From assembly GCA_964059195.1 (NCBI GenBank), contig CAXKWD010000001.1, positions 119,717,751 to 119,781,750 on the forward strand: DNA of 64,000 nucleotides. Reading direction: 5' to 3'. The translations under genes were made by a program, and so were the position numbers. This stretch comes from Ectobius pallidus (lineage: Eukaryota > Arthropoda > Insecta > Blattodea > Ectobiidae). The notes below the pieces were generated by a model. That model saw only the letters and a program-made list of their open reading frames with translations, was not told the DNA's origin and made no database searches. Shown here piece after piece: positions 1 through 11,160 of this stretch. Numbering within the stretch: position 1 is the stretch's first letter; each line of letters starts with the position of its first letter.

Positions 1-92
1 TTAAAATTTTAGCACATATTTTAAACATTTTTAGCATATAAAAAATAAATATTTTTAAGTTTTTTAGCACATAAAAATCCGGGCCCTAATCA
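1..92 (-). repeat. Terminus of a hAT-like element, cut by the window edge
   Basis: T-rich DNA with three repeats of a TTTTAGCA(C/T)AT motif ending in CATAAAAATCCGGGCCCTAA. The same layout (TTTTTTAGGTCATAAACATCCGAACCCTA) is seen at 59320-59380. Repeated subterminal motifs next to an AGGG-type end are usual for hAT transposons, so I infer one end of such an element whose body lies before the window. No target duplication can be checked. Confidence 0.35.
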
Positions 93-497
93 TAACACTT
101 TCAGAACAGTAGAAACATTCATTATGAATCGCTGAAAAAACACATTCACCACAGTTGCATTAATAAGTACTATTTACACGGTCAGCATTCCCAGTATTTT
201 CTTCATCTGACCTTATAATTACACTTTTTTTCGGCTCAAATTGATATGGCCTGATTCCAGACATGACACGAGAAACTTTAAATTTATAATAATTTTAACA
301 CACAAGATGACACCAGCCATAGGCGTAACCATGCCGACCATATGGGGGGGTTATAACATCCGCGGGGTCCGGGGATCCTCCCCCGGAAAATTAAAAAAAT
401 TAAGATGCACAATAACGAGTTTTAAGCTTCCGGGACGGTTAAACACAGAAAGATCGGGTTTTCGCACAAACTAATCTTTAAATATCCTCTTTTTAAA
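93..497. other. No gene seen; short GC-rich patch
   Basis: Between the hAT-like end and the CR1-like element. Contains a C/G-rich stretch at about 342-385 within otherwise AT-rich DNA. The open frame at 241-474 has no recognisable features and I do not call it a gene. Confidence 0.4.
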
Positions 498-1256
498 TCA
501 GCTTTCACCTAAAAATGCATTTTTTAAGTTAACAGGGCCTTTAATATTATAGTCAGATGAGGATAGGTTGGTTAAAACATTGTCTAGACAGGCACTGCCT
601 CTTGTAGGTTTATCATTGGCACAAAAAACATTGAACTGTCTTAGAATATTCAAAAAATTAGTTACACTAGGCTTCACAGTAGTGATATCAAATTCAGCGT
701 TAAAGTCCCCGCATATTATTAGTTTATAAATATTTCCCCTGCTGACTAGAAATGTCAACATGTCCCCCAGTAACTGTAAAAACTTGTCCACTTTACCATT
801 TGGTGATCTATATAATGACACTACAATGATGTTAAAATGAATGAGTTCAGCAGCAGTAACTTCAAAATCCATTTCATGGCAGAACTTCCTTAAATCCACC
901 TTCTTAAATAATATTTCTTGCGATATGATTACACTCACACCCCCTCTGATGCAATTCGTGCGGGAGAAACTATTTCACATAGAAAAACCACTAGGTACAT
1001 TAACCTCAGCCTCTCCTTCTCTTAACCAGTGTTCACAAAAACATGCAATATCAAAATCACCCTCATTTAGGATGTGTTCAACTTCCTCTACTTTATCGCT
1101 AAAACCCTGTATGTTAACAGAGAAAATTTTGAGGCTTTGGTTTATTTTAGGCACCAGCCCTGGTGTATCCATTTGGCCTAAATAAGAATGTCTGCTCTTA
1201 GTAGCATCAGTAGGCCTAGTATCAGCTTTACAATTTGACCAATCAATATTGGTCAC
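498..1256 (-). pseudogene. CR1-like ORF2 endonuclease domain, frameshifted and truncated
   Basis: Two frames together make one exonuclease-endonuclease-phosphatase domain. The first (1256-975) holds SVNIQG and CEHW, with the metal-binding Asn and Glu. The second (938-498) holds the YRSP and GDFN motifs. A frameshift lies between 975 and 938. The closing SDH motif and the whole reverse transcriptase are absent. In live elements this domain nicks the target DNA for reverse transcription. I read the domain from motifs; the clade is inferred. Confidence 0.78.
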
Positions 1257-1261
1257 TTTCC

Positions 1262-2611
1262 TCAGTTTTTTGAACTAGGTTCATCAGCTGTATCAACCTC
1301 CTCATTAGATTCTTCTTCTATACTTGTTCTAGGATTCCCTAGAGGAATTGGTTCTAGGTTAGTTGTATTTTTGGTTTCTAATGTACTATTAACTATCTCT
1401 ACTATTTTGTTCGTTATGTACATTTTTCCTAATCTATTTAGATGTAGTCCATGGTGTGTATGAAATCTGTTTCCAATATTACTAATGTCAACAAAGTATG
1501 CTTTCTTAAAATATTTACAGAGTTTTCCCATGTCTTCATTTGCTCTCTTGGCTTCTTCATTGACGCAGGACCATCTTTCCAAGTCGTGGCGATGTGGAAG
1601 TGAAAAGACAATTACATTGTTGTTACGCAGTATACTAAGTCTCTGTCGCAGTGAAACAAGCAACTCCTTTCTCTCATTCCTCCCCACATCGTTTGTTCCA
1701 GCTAGAAAAACCGTGAAGTCATCTTCACCTCTTGTGGAGTTCTCACACTCTGTAGTTACTTCATGAAATTTTGCAGAGGGCTTCACAATACTACACACCT
1801 CATCAGATCCCAGTTTTGTTAGATTTTGGGATAAATTTCTTCCATGGCTGTCAGCATATATATTTATTTTTATTGGCTTTCTTCTTTTTGATACCTGTTG
1901 TTTTCTTTTTAGGTTAAGATTATTTTCTTCTTCCAGGTTTAGCCTAGAAATGGGAACTTCGACATCATTGTTGTTTGTTTCAGTTGTTGCTAGAAGCTTA
2001 AACCTATTTTCTGCTAGGGGCGGAAAATCCTTGCTGCTTTTTATGTGAAAACTTGCGCTTTTCTTTCTACTGTAGGTTACTGACGTCCAGTTACTTTTCA
2101 CTTTATGTCTACAGTCTTCAGTTTGTAGGTTCTCACTAGAAATTTGTTCCCTTAGACTTAGGTTTTCTAATCTTAAAGTGTCTATGTCACTTTTCATAAC
2201 TTCAATTATCTTCGTTAAAGAGGCTATTTCATTATTTAAATTGTCTGACAAGGTTAGGGTTGACACCATGCAACAACTTACGTCTGCCACTAAGCATCTC
2301 GGGCAGTTCCAGGAGACGTTTTCATCAGGCAAAGAGTTTTCTTTTACTTCGGCACATCAAAAATGGTCCCATCTGTCACACATATCACATAGGATTCCAT
2401 TCCTGACAATTTTATTACACTTATTACACTTAATATCCGAAATTATTCTACTTTTCACTGGAGATGTTCTACGCACAACAGCACCACTCGGCGCCATGAT
2501 GGCAGCTGTATTGTCTGGATGCAAGAGAAGAACATTTCCATCATCTCTTGTGATGAAGTGCGTGGTTATTTTCATTGTAATTTTAACTGTAAATGTGATA
2601 ACCTGAATCAT
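1262..2611 (-). pseudogene. CR1-like ORF1: PHD finger, coiled coil, SGNH esterase; one stop codon
   Basis: The N-terminal part has the CxxC pairs CNKC and CDMC, then WDHF, a TGA stop at about 2357, and the rest of the PHD finger (CPRC) in the same frame. The stop at the arginine-like position after WDHF fits a CGA-to-TGA change. A leucine-rich coiled coil follows (LTKIIEVMKSDIDTLRLENL). The SGNH domain shows a DSHGR serine block, a GTND asparagine block and an HHGLHLNRLG histidine block, so all three catalytic residues are still present. In live elements ORF1 acts in ribonucleoprotein formation; the role of the esterase is not settled. The end of ORF1 and the start of ORF2 are only a few bases apart. 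Confidence 0.8.
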
Positions 2612-2872
2612 TACAACGACCGCGGCATTATTTGCGTAGATATTTCACCCGATCGCTCGGGAGTTGGAGCTGTGCCAGCCGCGACGCAGAAACCCGCGTC
2701 ATTGGCCAACTCTTGCGTGGGACTCACTGTATATACAATTGTGATTTTGTGTAGGCCTATGCCACTTATGCTGGGATAAAGCAAATATGTTTTTTGTAAT
2801 TCAAATAACCTCCACAGATCCACACAATAATATGTTTGAAGTTCTTAATTTGAGGCAGAAAGATGATAAAGG

Positions 2873-2873
2873 A

Positions 2874-2903
<30 letters not shown>
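2873..2903. repeat. (ATT)n microsatellite
   Basis: About ten ATT units. It lies directly before the repeat at 2904-3240. Read on the - strand it would be an (AAT)n tail, as expected at the 3' end of a non-LTR element. Confidence 0.85.
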
Positions 2904-2904
<1 letters not shown>

Positions 2905-3240
2905 TTTTTATTTATTCTGGCAGAGCTAAGGCCATTTGGCCTTCTCTTTCGCTCTTGCGGAATTAGCTTTGAATTTCATGGAAAAGAAAATAGATGTTGG
3001 CTACATGCCAGTAAAAAAGTAAAAAAAGTGAAGTGTTCCCTATTAAAGGCCATTGAAGGCTCAGAGGGTTCCAGGATGTGAGGCTCCCAGATTTTTAGAT
3101 AATCAGCACATGAAGGTGTCAGCCTTATGCACTGGCTGCCTTTACCCCCAGGATTGCTCCTGATGCTCATTTCTGTTAGAGGCTGAGTCTACCCCAGGGC
3201 CATAGTGCCATATGCCAGTGACCTGCAGAAATTACCTGAA
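2904..3240 (-). mobile_element. 3' end fragment of a non-LTR element
   Basis: On the - strand the sequence ends GAAGAGAAGGCC...GGCCTTAGCTCTGCCAGA and then runs into the (AAT)n tail at 2903-2873. A near copy of this ending is at 45110-45155 (+), GAAGAGAAGGCCTTAAAGGCC. I infer two copies of one family's 3' UTR. No coding sequence is visible. Confidence 0.45.
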
Positions 3241-4590
3241 CAACCAGTATTTCAAGTAAGAGGGTGTCGTAGTCATGTTTTCACCAAAGTGCCATGGGTG
3301 AATAATGTTAAACAAGCCAGATACAGAAAATAATTATATGATTAAGTATCTACTCTTATACAATTCAACGGCCCTAAATAGCGTGCTTGCTCGCCCGCTT
3401 CGTGAGACATCGGGTATACTCGGCGATGTTCGTATCTCTCAGTCTAAACTTTCATGACGACTACAAGATTAGGAAAACCGTTTCTTTATTATATAAGGCC
3501 TAAGTGAAATGAACTCAATGAACAAATATTCTAATTTTATTTTTACTTACAATTTTCATAGCTCTGAACCACAAACATTTTTAATAATCTACCAGTGTAA
3601 ATTTCTTAAAAATCCTGGAGTCAATGAATAGTGGCGGGCGAAGCCAGGGGCACCAGCAGTAAAATATTGATGATTTAACTCTTGAAATATCGCTGATAAT
3701 AATAATCCAAATCAATCACTCCTTCTCTTGAAAAATTATATAATTTCTTAAAATTACACTGAATTTATCAAATAAAATTCACATCTCATTCATCTGTCCA
3801 CAAACAGTTGAAAAACGCCATTATCCACCGCCGTCTCGAGAATTACGCACGAGAATTAGCCTATACAGTTTAGAAGGCAGTGGATCACAGTTATCTTTGG
3901 AACTACATAATCGAATCTGAGATCGTTTTCCCAGGTGGCAATTTCTAATCGTGGAATGTACTCTAAAGCCGGAATTTTAGCTGTTTCATTAATTATTAAT
4001 GGTTTAGTTTAAGAATGATTCGCGTGCAAGTGTTAATAAATATAATGCTTTAATAATTATTACACTATTAATTTCTAATTTTTCAGTTAATTATCGTGGG
4101 CGAAGCCGCGGGCACATCCTAGTTCTTTACATATATACGCAACCTGTTCCTACTTTATTTTGTTTAATAACATTAAAAACTCATTTAAGTATTAATTAGA
4201 TATAGACAGTCTACAATCTTAATGACTGGTATGAGTACAGTTCAATTAGATAAATTTTAATTTCACAGGAAAAATTGAAATTCCGTCACACTCATTAATT
4301 TATTAATGGTATCTAAATAAAAAGATGTAACTAGTTTAGAATTTAATCACATAAACTACAGCTCTTCTAGTTTAGAATGATGTGTAAATAAAGTTCCTCA
4401 ATCCTTAGAGTTCACAGAGTTTCAGAAGGTTTCATGCTATGGTTTGTATGTGGTTGACTTTTTGTAATTCCGTCAAATATTAAAAACATTTTTTCCCTTC
4501 TAAAAGTTGTTTAAATCCAGTAAACTTATATACTCCTAGAAGCGTCCATACCTCACCTATCAACAGACAAAGAATCACTTTCTCTCATAA
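3241..4590. other. AT-rich intergenic DNA with an interspersed repeat signature
   Basis: No gene seen. Two related strings, GGCGGGCGAAGCCAGGGGCA at about 3632 and GTGGGCGAAGCCGCGGGCAC at about 4097, flank roughly 450 bp of AT-rich DNA. Such strings are common at the ends of insect interspersed repeats of uncertain class. A similar string (GTGTCTGTGACTTCGACCAC) starts the repeat at 21500. Confidence 0.35.
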
Positions 4591-6050
4591 ACATAGCTCA
4601 ACCTGTCTGTAAGGACTATGGCAAAAAAGACATGCACTTTGTAATTCCGTCACAAATGGAATGGCCCTAATATTAATGAAGTAGTAGGTGTTCTCCAAGA
4701 TGGTATGTATTAATAAATACTTTTTTATTCTCTCAACCATGATGAAGGCTCGAAGATGGAGCCGAAACGTGTTTGAAGTTATTTTAATACATTCACTGTA
4801 AGTAATTACTTTCAATGGATTTTAAATATTAACGTGGAACAGTGAAAATTAGGACCAATTATGTCAAGTTTAAAATACAGGACATTTGGCATCCGACAAA
4901 CATTTTTGAGCCAACAGAACATGGTTTGTAAAAGGGAAATGATCTCATATTTTGCAGGAGATATATGAGGAGCATTGTTCCAACTCATATTATCTCCAAA
5001 AGAAAGAAAAAATCTTTACGGGAAGAAGAAAAAACGGATTACTCCTAAACTGGACGTGTTTTCACAGAGCTGAAAATGTAAAATTTACTATGCTTGAGCG
5101 TAATTATAGGAAGTTGCAAAAATAAAATCACTTTTCAATTGTGTTCTGTAAATTGAAGGAAAATGTCCTGGACATAATATGTATTGATCGGACAATCATA
5201 GTAAAGTACCTGTTCAAAAACCTTTTATGAGATAAATATACGTTAAAATAACTCATCATTGTTACTGTTAAAGAAAAACATTACTTTGATTGTACAAGAT
5301 TAGCACTTAATACATTAAACAGTTTGATGTTCATAACATCCTTTCTGCCACCATAATGCTGGATTCATGGCATTTGAATATTCTTCACATTTTGCTCGAT
5401 CCTCTTTTCAAGCAGCCACTGAAAAATTTAGGGCTACTTTCCCTAGTGGTAAGGAAGATGTAAAAATCTGAAGATTTTAATGTTGACTTGGTAGGTGTAC
5501 TATATTAAAATAATAGGGTTTAAGCATGCATTTAAACTGTTTGTAATGGGTGTCACAGTTCAGCATGGGAGGCCCTGAGTTTTTATTAAAATATCTTTTT
5601 ACCTCTTCTTGCCTCAGATTTCAATCGATGTGCATGCTTTCTTTCCTTTTACCTCTTTTGGCTTGCTCTTGAATATTATTAAAATACATGTTGTATACCG
5701 TTGAGCTCGATGATTCAGTGATAGTCTTTTTATAAAGCTTTTAGAAATCTTGTTTTGTAAATGTGACAAAATGTAAGACAATGCAGATTTGGTTTTAATT
5801 AGTGAGACATCTAACAGCAAAAAAAGATGCCCTGAAGAAAGCGGAAATACGCGGAAAGGCTAGGTGAATTATAAAATAAAACATTGTTGAGTTACTGGTA
5901 TAAAGTCTATTTTATTTTATTGCTCTTGAATTGTCACCACAATAATTTTTTGCTCTATATTGGAAACAATCTTCTGTTATACACATCTCGCAAGAAAATT
6001 ACTATGAGCACCATTGTCGAGAAATGAGCCCAGGGTTAACAGTATAACCA
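4591..6050. other. No gene seen; two hammerhead-like cores
   Basis: AT-rich DNA with no convincing coding region. At 4739-4772 it holds a hairpin framed by TGATGA and GAAA, and at 5829-5857 a CTGAAGA...GAAA arrangement. Both resemble hammerhead ribozyme cores but neither is complete (see findings). Confidence 0.3.
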
Positions 6051-6373
6051 ATACAAGTAAGAATCAGCTTGAAAAATTTTATGTCATAACCGGGATTTGA
6101 ACACGGATCTTTCCTTCCACTTAATTAATAGTATATAAATAATAACTAGGCTTCAAAGTACCTACAAGGGTAGGACGGCATTTGGATGTGTGTTCTCGAC
6201 GGAGAGAAACCTCCCGTGGTTTACCTTGTCTTCTGAATCAGTTGAGGAATTTGATGTCAGACTGGCATGTTGTCATGGTAGCTCAATGGTAGAGCATCGG
6301 CGCGTTAAGCCGAAGATCCGTGTTCAAATCCCGGTTATGACATAAAATTTTTCAAGCTGATTCTTACTTGTAT
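6051..6373. repeat. Foldback with tRNA-like sequence in both arms
   Basis: The left arm, 6051-6112, is the inverse complement of the right arm, 6312-6373: ACAAGTAAGAATCAGCTTGA against TCAAGCTGATTCTTACTTGT, running on through the T arm of a tRNA-like sequence. The right arm carries a full-length tRNA-like sequence (6271-6343); the left carries only its 3' half. About 200 bp lie between. Confidence 0.75.
6271..6343 (+). tRNA. tRNA-like sequence (probably SINE-type or pseudo-tRNA), apparent anticodon GTT
   Basis: A 73-nt cloverleaf can be drawn: acceptor TGTCATG with TATGACA (one G-U pair), D stem GCTC/GAGC, anticodon stem TCGGC/GCCGA with loop GCGTTAA, and a T arm with GTTCAAATCC (B box). The loop has C at position 33 in place of the nearly universal U. 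It sits in a dispersed inverted repeat. I therefore read it as a mobile tRNA-derived sequence and not a working tRNA-Asn gene. Internal pol III A and B boxes look intact. Confidence 0.5.
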
Positions 6374-6987
6374 TAATATCCCAGACATGGATTTAATGTC
6401 TATTCCCTTTACTTCCACTTAATTAAAAGTATAACCAATAGAAGAAAAAAAAGAAACTAATAGGAATATCATTACACCAACACTATAGCGGATATTGGAC
6501 GTAATATGATTCAAAAGAGACACTATAAGGAACTGAAGACGATTTGAAACAACAGCTGTTTTAGCATAGTCCATTACGTTGTTAGTAAATACGATTTGAA
6601 ACAAACAGACTTCATAGTGTGAAAGAGCGCTTCTTAAAGTATACAAAAATATATCAAACTCAATTTTGTCCACTGCTGGACATAATACAGTTTGAAATAA
6701 TGCTCCTGATATCGTCACTTTACTGCCATAAGGTTGAACATACATTTCTGCCAAAAAGTTGTATATACCTACAACATTGGTTCTGAAACTATTGTAAAAA
6801 ATGACATAAACCATATGGAATACACATCTACATTAAGTAAAAGTGGTCTTCAACCTTTTGGCACAAAATGGTTCACATATGTTTGAAGTAGGCCTATGTT
6901 TTGCACGTAAGCTCATGGAAACTTGACATACGACCTTCTGGGAGTAAAGTGATGATAGGCCTATGATCCTTGTACGACTATATAGCA
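6374..6987. other. No gene seen
   Basis: AT-rich. The open frame on the - strand at 6419-6814 (131 codons) has no family features, no splice context and no neighbours that support it. Confidence 0.4.
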
Positions 6988-7732
6988 TCTTTTATTATTA
7001 AGGCTGCTATTGAAAAAAAAGAGATGATGCTCGTATTTTGCAGGACATTTACGACCCTTATATAAATAAGGGTCGGCCGCGGTGGTCTAGAGGTAGCGTG
7101 CCCGCCTCTAGATCCGCAGGGCGCGGGATCAAACCCGGCCGCGGTCGATGGATTTTTCAGGACGTAAAAATCCTGGGCACGGAGTCCTCTGGGAGGGACT
7201 TTAAGCTGGGGGTCCCGTGTCGTAGATTTACGGCACGTAAAAGAACTTCAAGCCTAAATTAGAGCCTCTGAACAAAATTTCTCGGCCCTTTCACGTCCAA
7301 GAAATACTTAGTTTCCAGAGGGGGGTTGCGAGGCGATGGGCTTACCACCTGTCCCTCTACTCTCTCTCGGAAAATAGGCATATCAAAATTAGTATAGGTA
7401 ATGAAACCTCCATTGGAGGCCCCTTCGCCCCACCTGGGGATCATAGGGTACCAGATACAGATACAGATATAAATAAGGAACCTTTATAAGTAAGGCTGCT
7501 TTTGTAAAGAAGAGACGGTCTTGTATTTTGCAGGATGTGTATAATCCTTATATATATAAGAAACCTTTATTAGTAAGGGGAAGAGATGATCTTATATTTT
7601 GTAGACGTTTATGGTCCTTATAATAAACAACTTTTGTTAGTAAGGCTTCTATCATAAAAAAGAGATGATCTCATATTTTGCATGATCCTTATGCATAAGC
7701 AGCTTTTTTTTATTAGTAAGGCTGCTAATGTT
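6988..7732. repeat. Minisatellite of about 70-85 bp units, split by a SINE
   Basis: About four and a half units, each with TTATTAGTAAGGCTGCT, then GAGATGATCT and TATTTTGCAGGA, then a CCTTATATAA end. Units lie at about 6988-7071, 7478-7560, 7561-7628, 7629-7700 and a partial 7701-7732. The SINE at 7072-7467 is inserted in the first unit boundary. Confidence 0.75.
7072..7467 (+). mobile_element. tRNA-headed SINE, full length (396 bp)
   Basis: Flanked by an exact 11-bp duplication, TATAAATAAGG, at 7061-7071 and 7468-7478. The head has a pol III A box (TGGTCTAGAGG) and a B-box-like GGGATCAAACCC; the end is an (ATACAG)n tail. A second nearly identical copy lies on the - strand at 51126-51520. The matching lengths (396 and 395 bp) and clean duplications fix both ends of this family. 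Confidence 0.9.
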
Positions 7733-8989
7733 TAATATGAAACATTCCTTTCTTTTCCCATCAGAGCCATCAGAAATCCAAACTTGTTTTCCTTTAAGCA
7801 AAAAAACATCTTTCTGTCATATTTTACTGACACAGGTGCATTTTGTTGTGGCCTCTGCCAGAAGTTGTACATCTCAAATTTATGGTCAGTAGACCTATCA
7901 TTAGTGTTCGTGCTCCCTACATATGCAACATGTTTCTGTGGTTCCTTTGTGCAATCAGATCTTTCTCAGGGTACCTGGCAATCCCAACTTCATGCTCATT
8001 ATCTCCCTTGAGCTCATATATAGCCTAATTACGAGTATGTGAAATCGGTGAGTGAACAAAGTTCTAAAGACACTTGCTAATATTAGAACATAAATGAGCT
8101 CACATAGAAAATTAAACTCTGTCATGTCAAAAGAGGAAGTAGAGAGATTTAAAACAGGTGGAATGTTTGTAATAGCCTAGATAAGTGCAGGTTATTTTGT
8201 TAATGGAGATGAAACTGTTTTATTGTTTGGCATATTTGGCATATTTAATGATAATGTGACAATTGTCATATTGTTTTGAATAATTGCCCTTATTGGGAGT
8301 GTTTCCAACATACAAGCTTAACCAGATTACCCTGATGGGAGGTAATAAAGGTAACCTTTTTAAATGCTTCCTTTGTAACAACTCTATGTCATCATTATTA
8401 TGTTCCATTCAATGTAAATGACCTATGTAGGTGCGGCAGGTAGTAATATTAATGGTTCGTTTTATTGGTCTGGAAATCATACATGCTTATGGATGTTCTC
8501 TCTTCACTTCTCAGTCTCAGTTAAGGAATTATAAAAGTTCTCAGAGTTTACAGATCTGAATAATGAAGAAAAATCTCTTCTTTTAATGTTCTGATAAGCT
8601 TCAAACTTCAAGACAAAATCCATTTTGTGCCTATTTTAGGCTAAACATGATAATAAGTGGTTCCTGTATTGACTCGCAGTAAGTTAATCAATATGTTACA
8701 AGTATAGTAATGCATTAATCCATTTTATTGCAGTCATTGAACACTGTAACTGCTTTTGACATTGCCATAAACAATTGACAGTTCTAACAATTTTACAAAA
8801 ATAAAAATCAGTAGAAATTTAATAATGTCACAATTTTTTAAGTGCTTTTACAATATGTTACACTTATTAGAAACATCCTTCCTCATTTTAAAAATGTCAG
8901 TCTGAAAACAATAACATTTATTATCAATGTTACATGATTAAATGATTACTTTTAGTTTTATTATCATTTAAGGAGGCCCATGCGTGGGC
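7733..8989. other. No gene seen
   Basis: AT-rich intergenic DNA. Short open frames at 7784-8028 overlap in two frames and lack coding features. Confidence 0.4.
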
Positions 8990-9240
8990 TATTTTTTCCC
9001 CCCAATAGTAAAAAAACTAGGCTTACCTGAGTCCGCCATTCAACCCTATTCTGTGCTAACTCCATCCAACCATCCCTCTCAAATCCTACTTCTCTTAAAT
9101 CTATCCTAATATTGTCCTCCTACCCATGTCTAGATCTTCCAAGTGGTCTTTTCCCTTTGGGTCTTCCAGTCAATATTTTTCAGATATGTCTTTCCTCCCC
9201 CATGTGTGCAACATGTCCAGCCCATTTCATCCTCCATAAT
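8990..9240 (-). mobile_element. Non-LTR reverse transcriptase C-terminal fragment
   Basis: On the - strand, 9235-9010 reads MKWAGHVAHMGEERHI, then after a stop GRPKGKRPLGRSRHG, then WMELAQNRVEWRTQ. This (W)AGHV..M...GKRPLGRPR...LAQDR..W pattern is the C-terminal tail of a very common class of insect endonuclease-reverse transcriptase elements. Stops and lack of the catalytic region show a dead 5'-truncated copy. Confidence 0.7.
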
Positions 9241-9247
9241 TTAATTA

Positions 9248-11158
9248 CCGTATTTTACAGACCATAAGATGCTCCGGACCATAAGATGCACCAAAATTTT
9301 AGGATGGAAATTTAAAGGAAAATAAATTTAATGTGAATCTAAACGAAATATTTTAAAGGGAATAATACACTTCAATACATAATCAAATTATAACCTTGTA
9401 CAATGGAATCAGTGTAAATCACTTCTAACTTAAAACCTGCATTGTACGAAAATCTCTTCTGTACAGGGGGCATTGCGTAAATTTTAATAACTGAACTGAT
9501 TTCTAATGAAAGACTGAAAATACTTTACACCCTCTAACTCTCAATTCAGCATACGGTAAGTGCAACGGGACAAGGCTGTTTATAGGTCATTGCGTTCATT
9601 TAAACCACCCTACGAAGACACTCCTTTTGTATAAAAGAACCTTTCTTTTCGCATTGTATACCTGACTTCCAGCTACCCTCATTTTACGATTTGTAACAAG
9701 TGCAGTGATGTACAGTCTGTGTTAAAATTTGTAACTGTCTCATTGTTTACAACACCTTGTTTATGGGTGATTCTTCAAATACGGGAAAATTTGTGTTCCG
9801 GAGTGATATTTCCCTTCAAATTCAACTTTAAAGAAAAATTAAAATAAAAGTTTGTTTCTACTACTTCCATACTACAACTATCACTTTGAAATGTCACTAA
9901 CTTTAAATTCTGATATTCCAAAATCAAATTTAATTCAATGAAATGTCATCCACATGCCCTGTCCCATACACCGGTTTTGTATATTCTAATGCATTTTTCC
10001 ACAAAACAAAATGTTATTTCCTTTTCAACTTTTTTCCTGCCAATGAGTATGAATGTGTGAAGGAATATTAACCCCTAAAAAGTAAAATGAACTAAAATTG
10101 TCACCCCACCTAATGAACTTAAAGAATGTCCCAAGGGTTTTTGGTCATCCACATGGCTGAAAAGAATAGAATTTTTTCTGCAGAAATGAGAAATTTGTAT
10201 AACTGGCAACAGTGGTAGAAAGCCATCAGGGCAGCTTGTGGTTGAATTGTAAGGTTGAATTTTGCTTGCTTACAAACAGTTTGGGATTAACAAAGAACTT
10301 TGCATCATTTTCAAGGAAAGTGTTTTTATTCCCCGTCATTAACATGACTTCTAGAAAGTAGGCAGAAAGTGAATATTAATTAATTTTGATTATGCACTAT
10401 GATAAACCTTCCAATTCAAAGTACCTGTCTGAAGTTGAGCCTACAGAGGTTTAGAAATGGCTTGCTGAGACCACTAAAACTCCTTTTTTGTCATCCACAT
10501 GCCTGATTTTTGCATCATCCACATGCCTCATGAAGGGGTATGTGGATGACTCTCAAGTCATGTAGATGATAAATGTAGGGTACTATTGTGTCTACGGTGT
10601 CTGTGACCTGTACTTAAAATCTTAAAACTGATTAAGTGAATTTCTGCTTGATCCCCCCCCCCCCAAAACCATAAAAACGCAGTCTAGTTAAAATTACATT
10701 AATTCCGGAGTATCAAATTTGGTGCAAAATCAACTGAAGCACACTGAGAAAAATATGAAACCACATAAAGAAAAGCATATTGTTGCCAAAGTTAGTCATT
10801 AATGTGGCTTTCTGCCACCCACATATACACGGATGTCATTCACATGGCTTTAAAAAATTGAAAAATTAATATAAATAAAAATAATATAAACATTTAAGCT
10901 CTGCTGGTGTCATATTATAATTAAGTAACCCCTGAAGTATTTTAGTATTTTTTTTAGATTTTCTACAAATAAAAAATTTGGATTTTACACACTCCAAATT
11001 TTCCCGTATTTGAAGAATCACCCTTATAACTATGGTATTCCGGCAATATTTACCATAATTTCAATTTTTTTAGTGTACTTCGGACCATTAGACTCACCCA
11101 ACTTTTAAGGCTCTGTTTTGAAGGTACAAAAGTGCGTCTTATAGTCCGTAAAATACGG
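9248..11158. mobile_element. Tc1/mariner-type element with TIRs and TA target site, carrying a nested insert
   Basis: The ends are CCGTATTTTACAGACCATAA and, inverted at the right, TTATAGTCCGTAAAATACGG, flanked by TA at 9246-9247 and 11159-11160. A second copy of the inner motif (CGGACCATAAGATGCACC) follows the left end, so the TIR has an internal repeat. Removing the nested element (9765-11023) leaves about 0.65 kb without coding capacity, so this is a non-autonomous element. It interrupts a Penelope-like fragment that begins at 11161. Confidence 0.8.
9765..11023. mobile_element. Nested TIR element, 1259 bp, 4-bp duplication TTAT
   Basis: TIRs of 29 bp are exact, beginning GGGTGATTCTTCAAATACGG. 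TTAT flanks both ends (9761-9764, 11024-11027). No transposase is readable. Inside are at least four copies of TCATCCACATG(C/G)C plus one inverted copy (GTATGTGGATGAC near 10540). The superfamily is not clear; 4-bp duplications occur in Sola, Ginger and Chapaev groups among others. Confidence 0.78.
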
Positions 11159-11160
11159 TA

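Larger units (their letters stand above)
498..2830 (-). mobile_element. CR1-like non-LTR retrotransposon, 5' half only
   Basis: Read on the - strand, the order is a GC-rich leader (about 2830-2612), ORF1 with a PHD-type zinc finger, coiled coil and SGNH esterase domain (2611-1262), then an apurinic endonuclease domain (1256-498). This order is known from CR1-superfamily elements, whose ORF1 proteins may carry an esterase. The copy stops before the endonuclease SDH motif and has no reverse transcriptase. It is therefore a 3' truncation, opposite to the usual 5' truncation of LINEs, and suggests deletion after insertion. One in-frame stop and one frameshift show that it is dead. Confidence 0.8.

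Noticed and set aside
841..2606. Several + strand frames (841, 1485, 2178)
   Set aside because: They lie antisense to the CR1-like ORF1 and endonuclease, which carry the recognisable motifs.
5614..5820. 68-codon - strand frame and similar short frames in 4-9 kb
   Set aside because: Length expected by chance in AT-rich DNA, with no motifs or splice context.
11132..11160. Start of the Penelope-like frame upstream of 11161
   Set aside because: These codons read through the right TIR of the neighbouring element and are not part of the original ORF.
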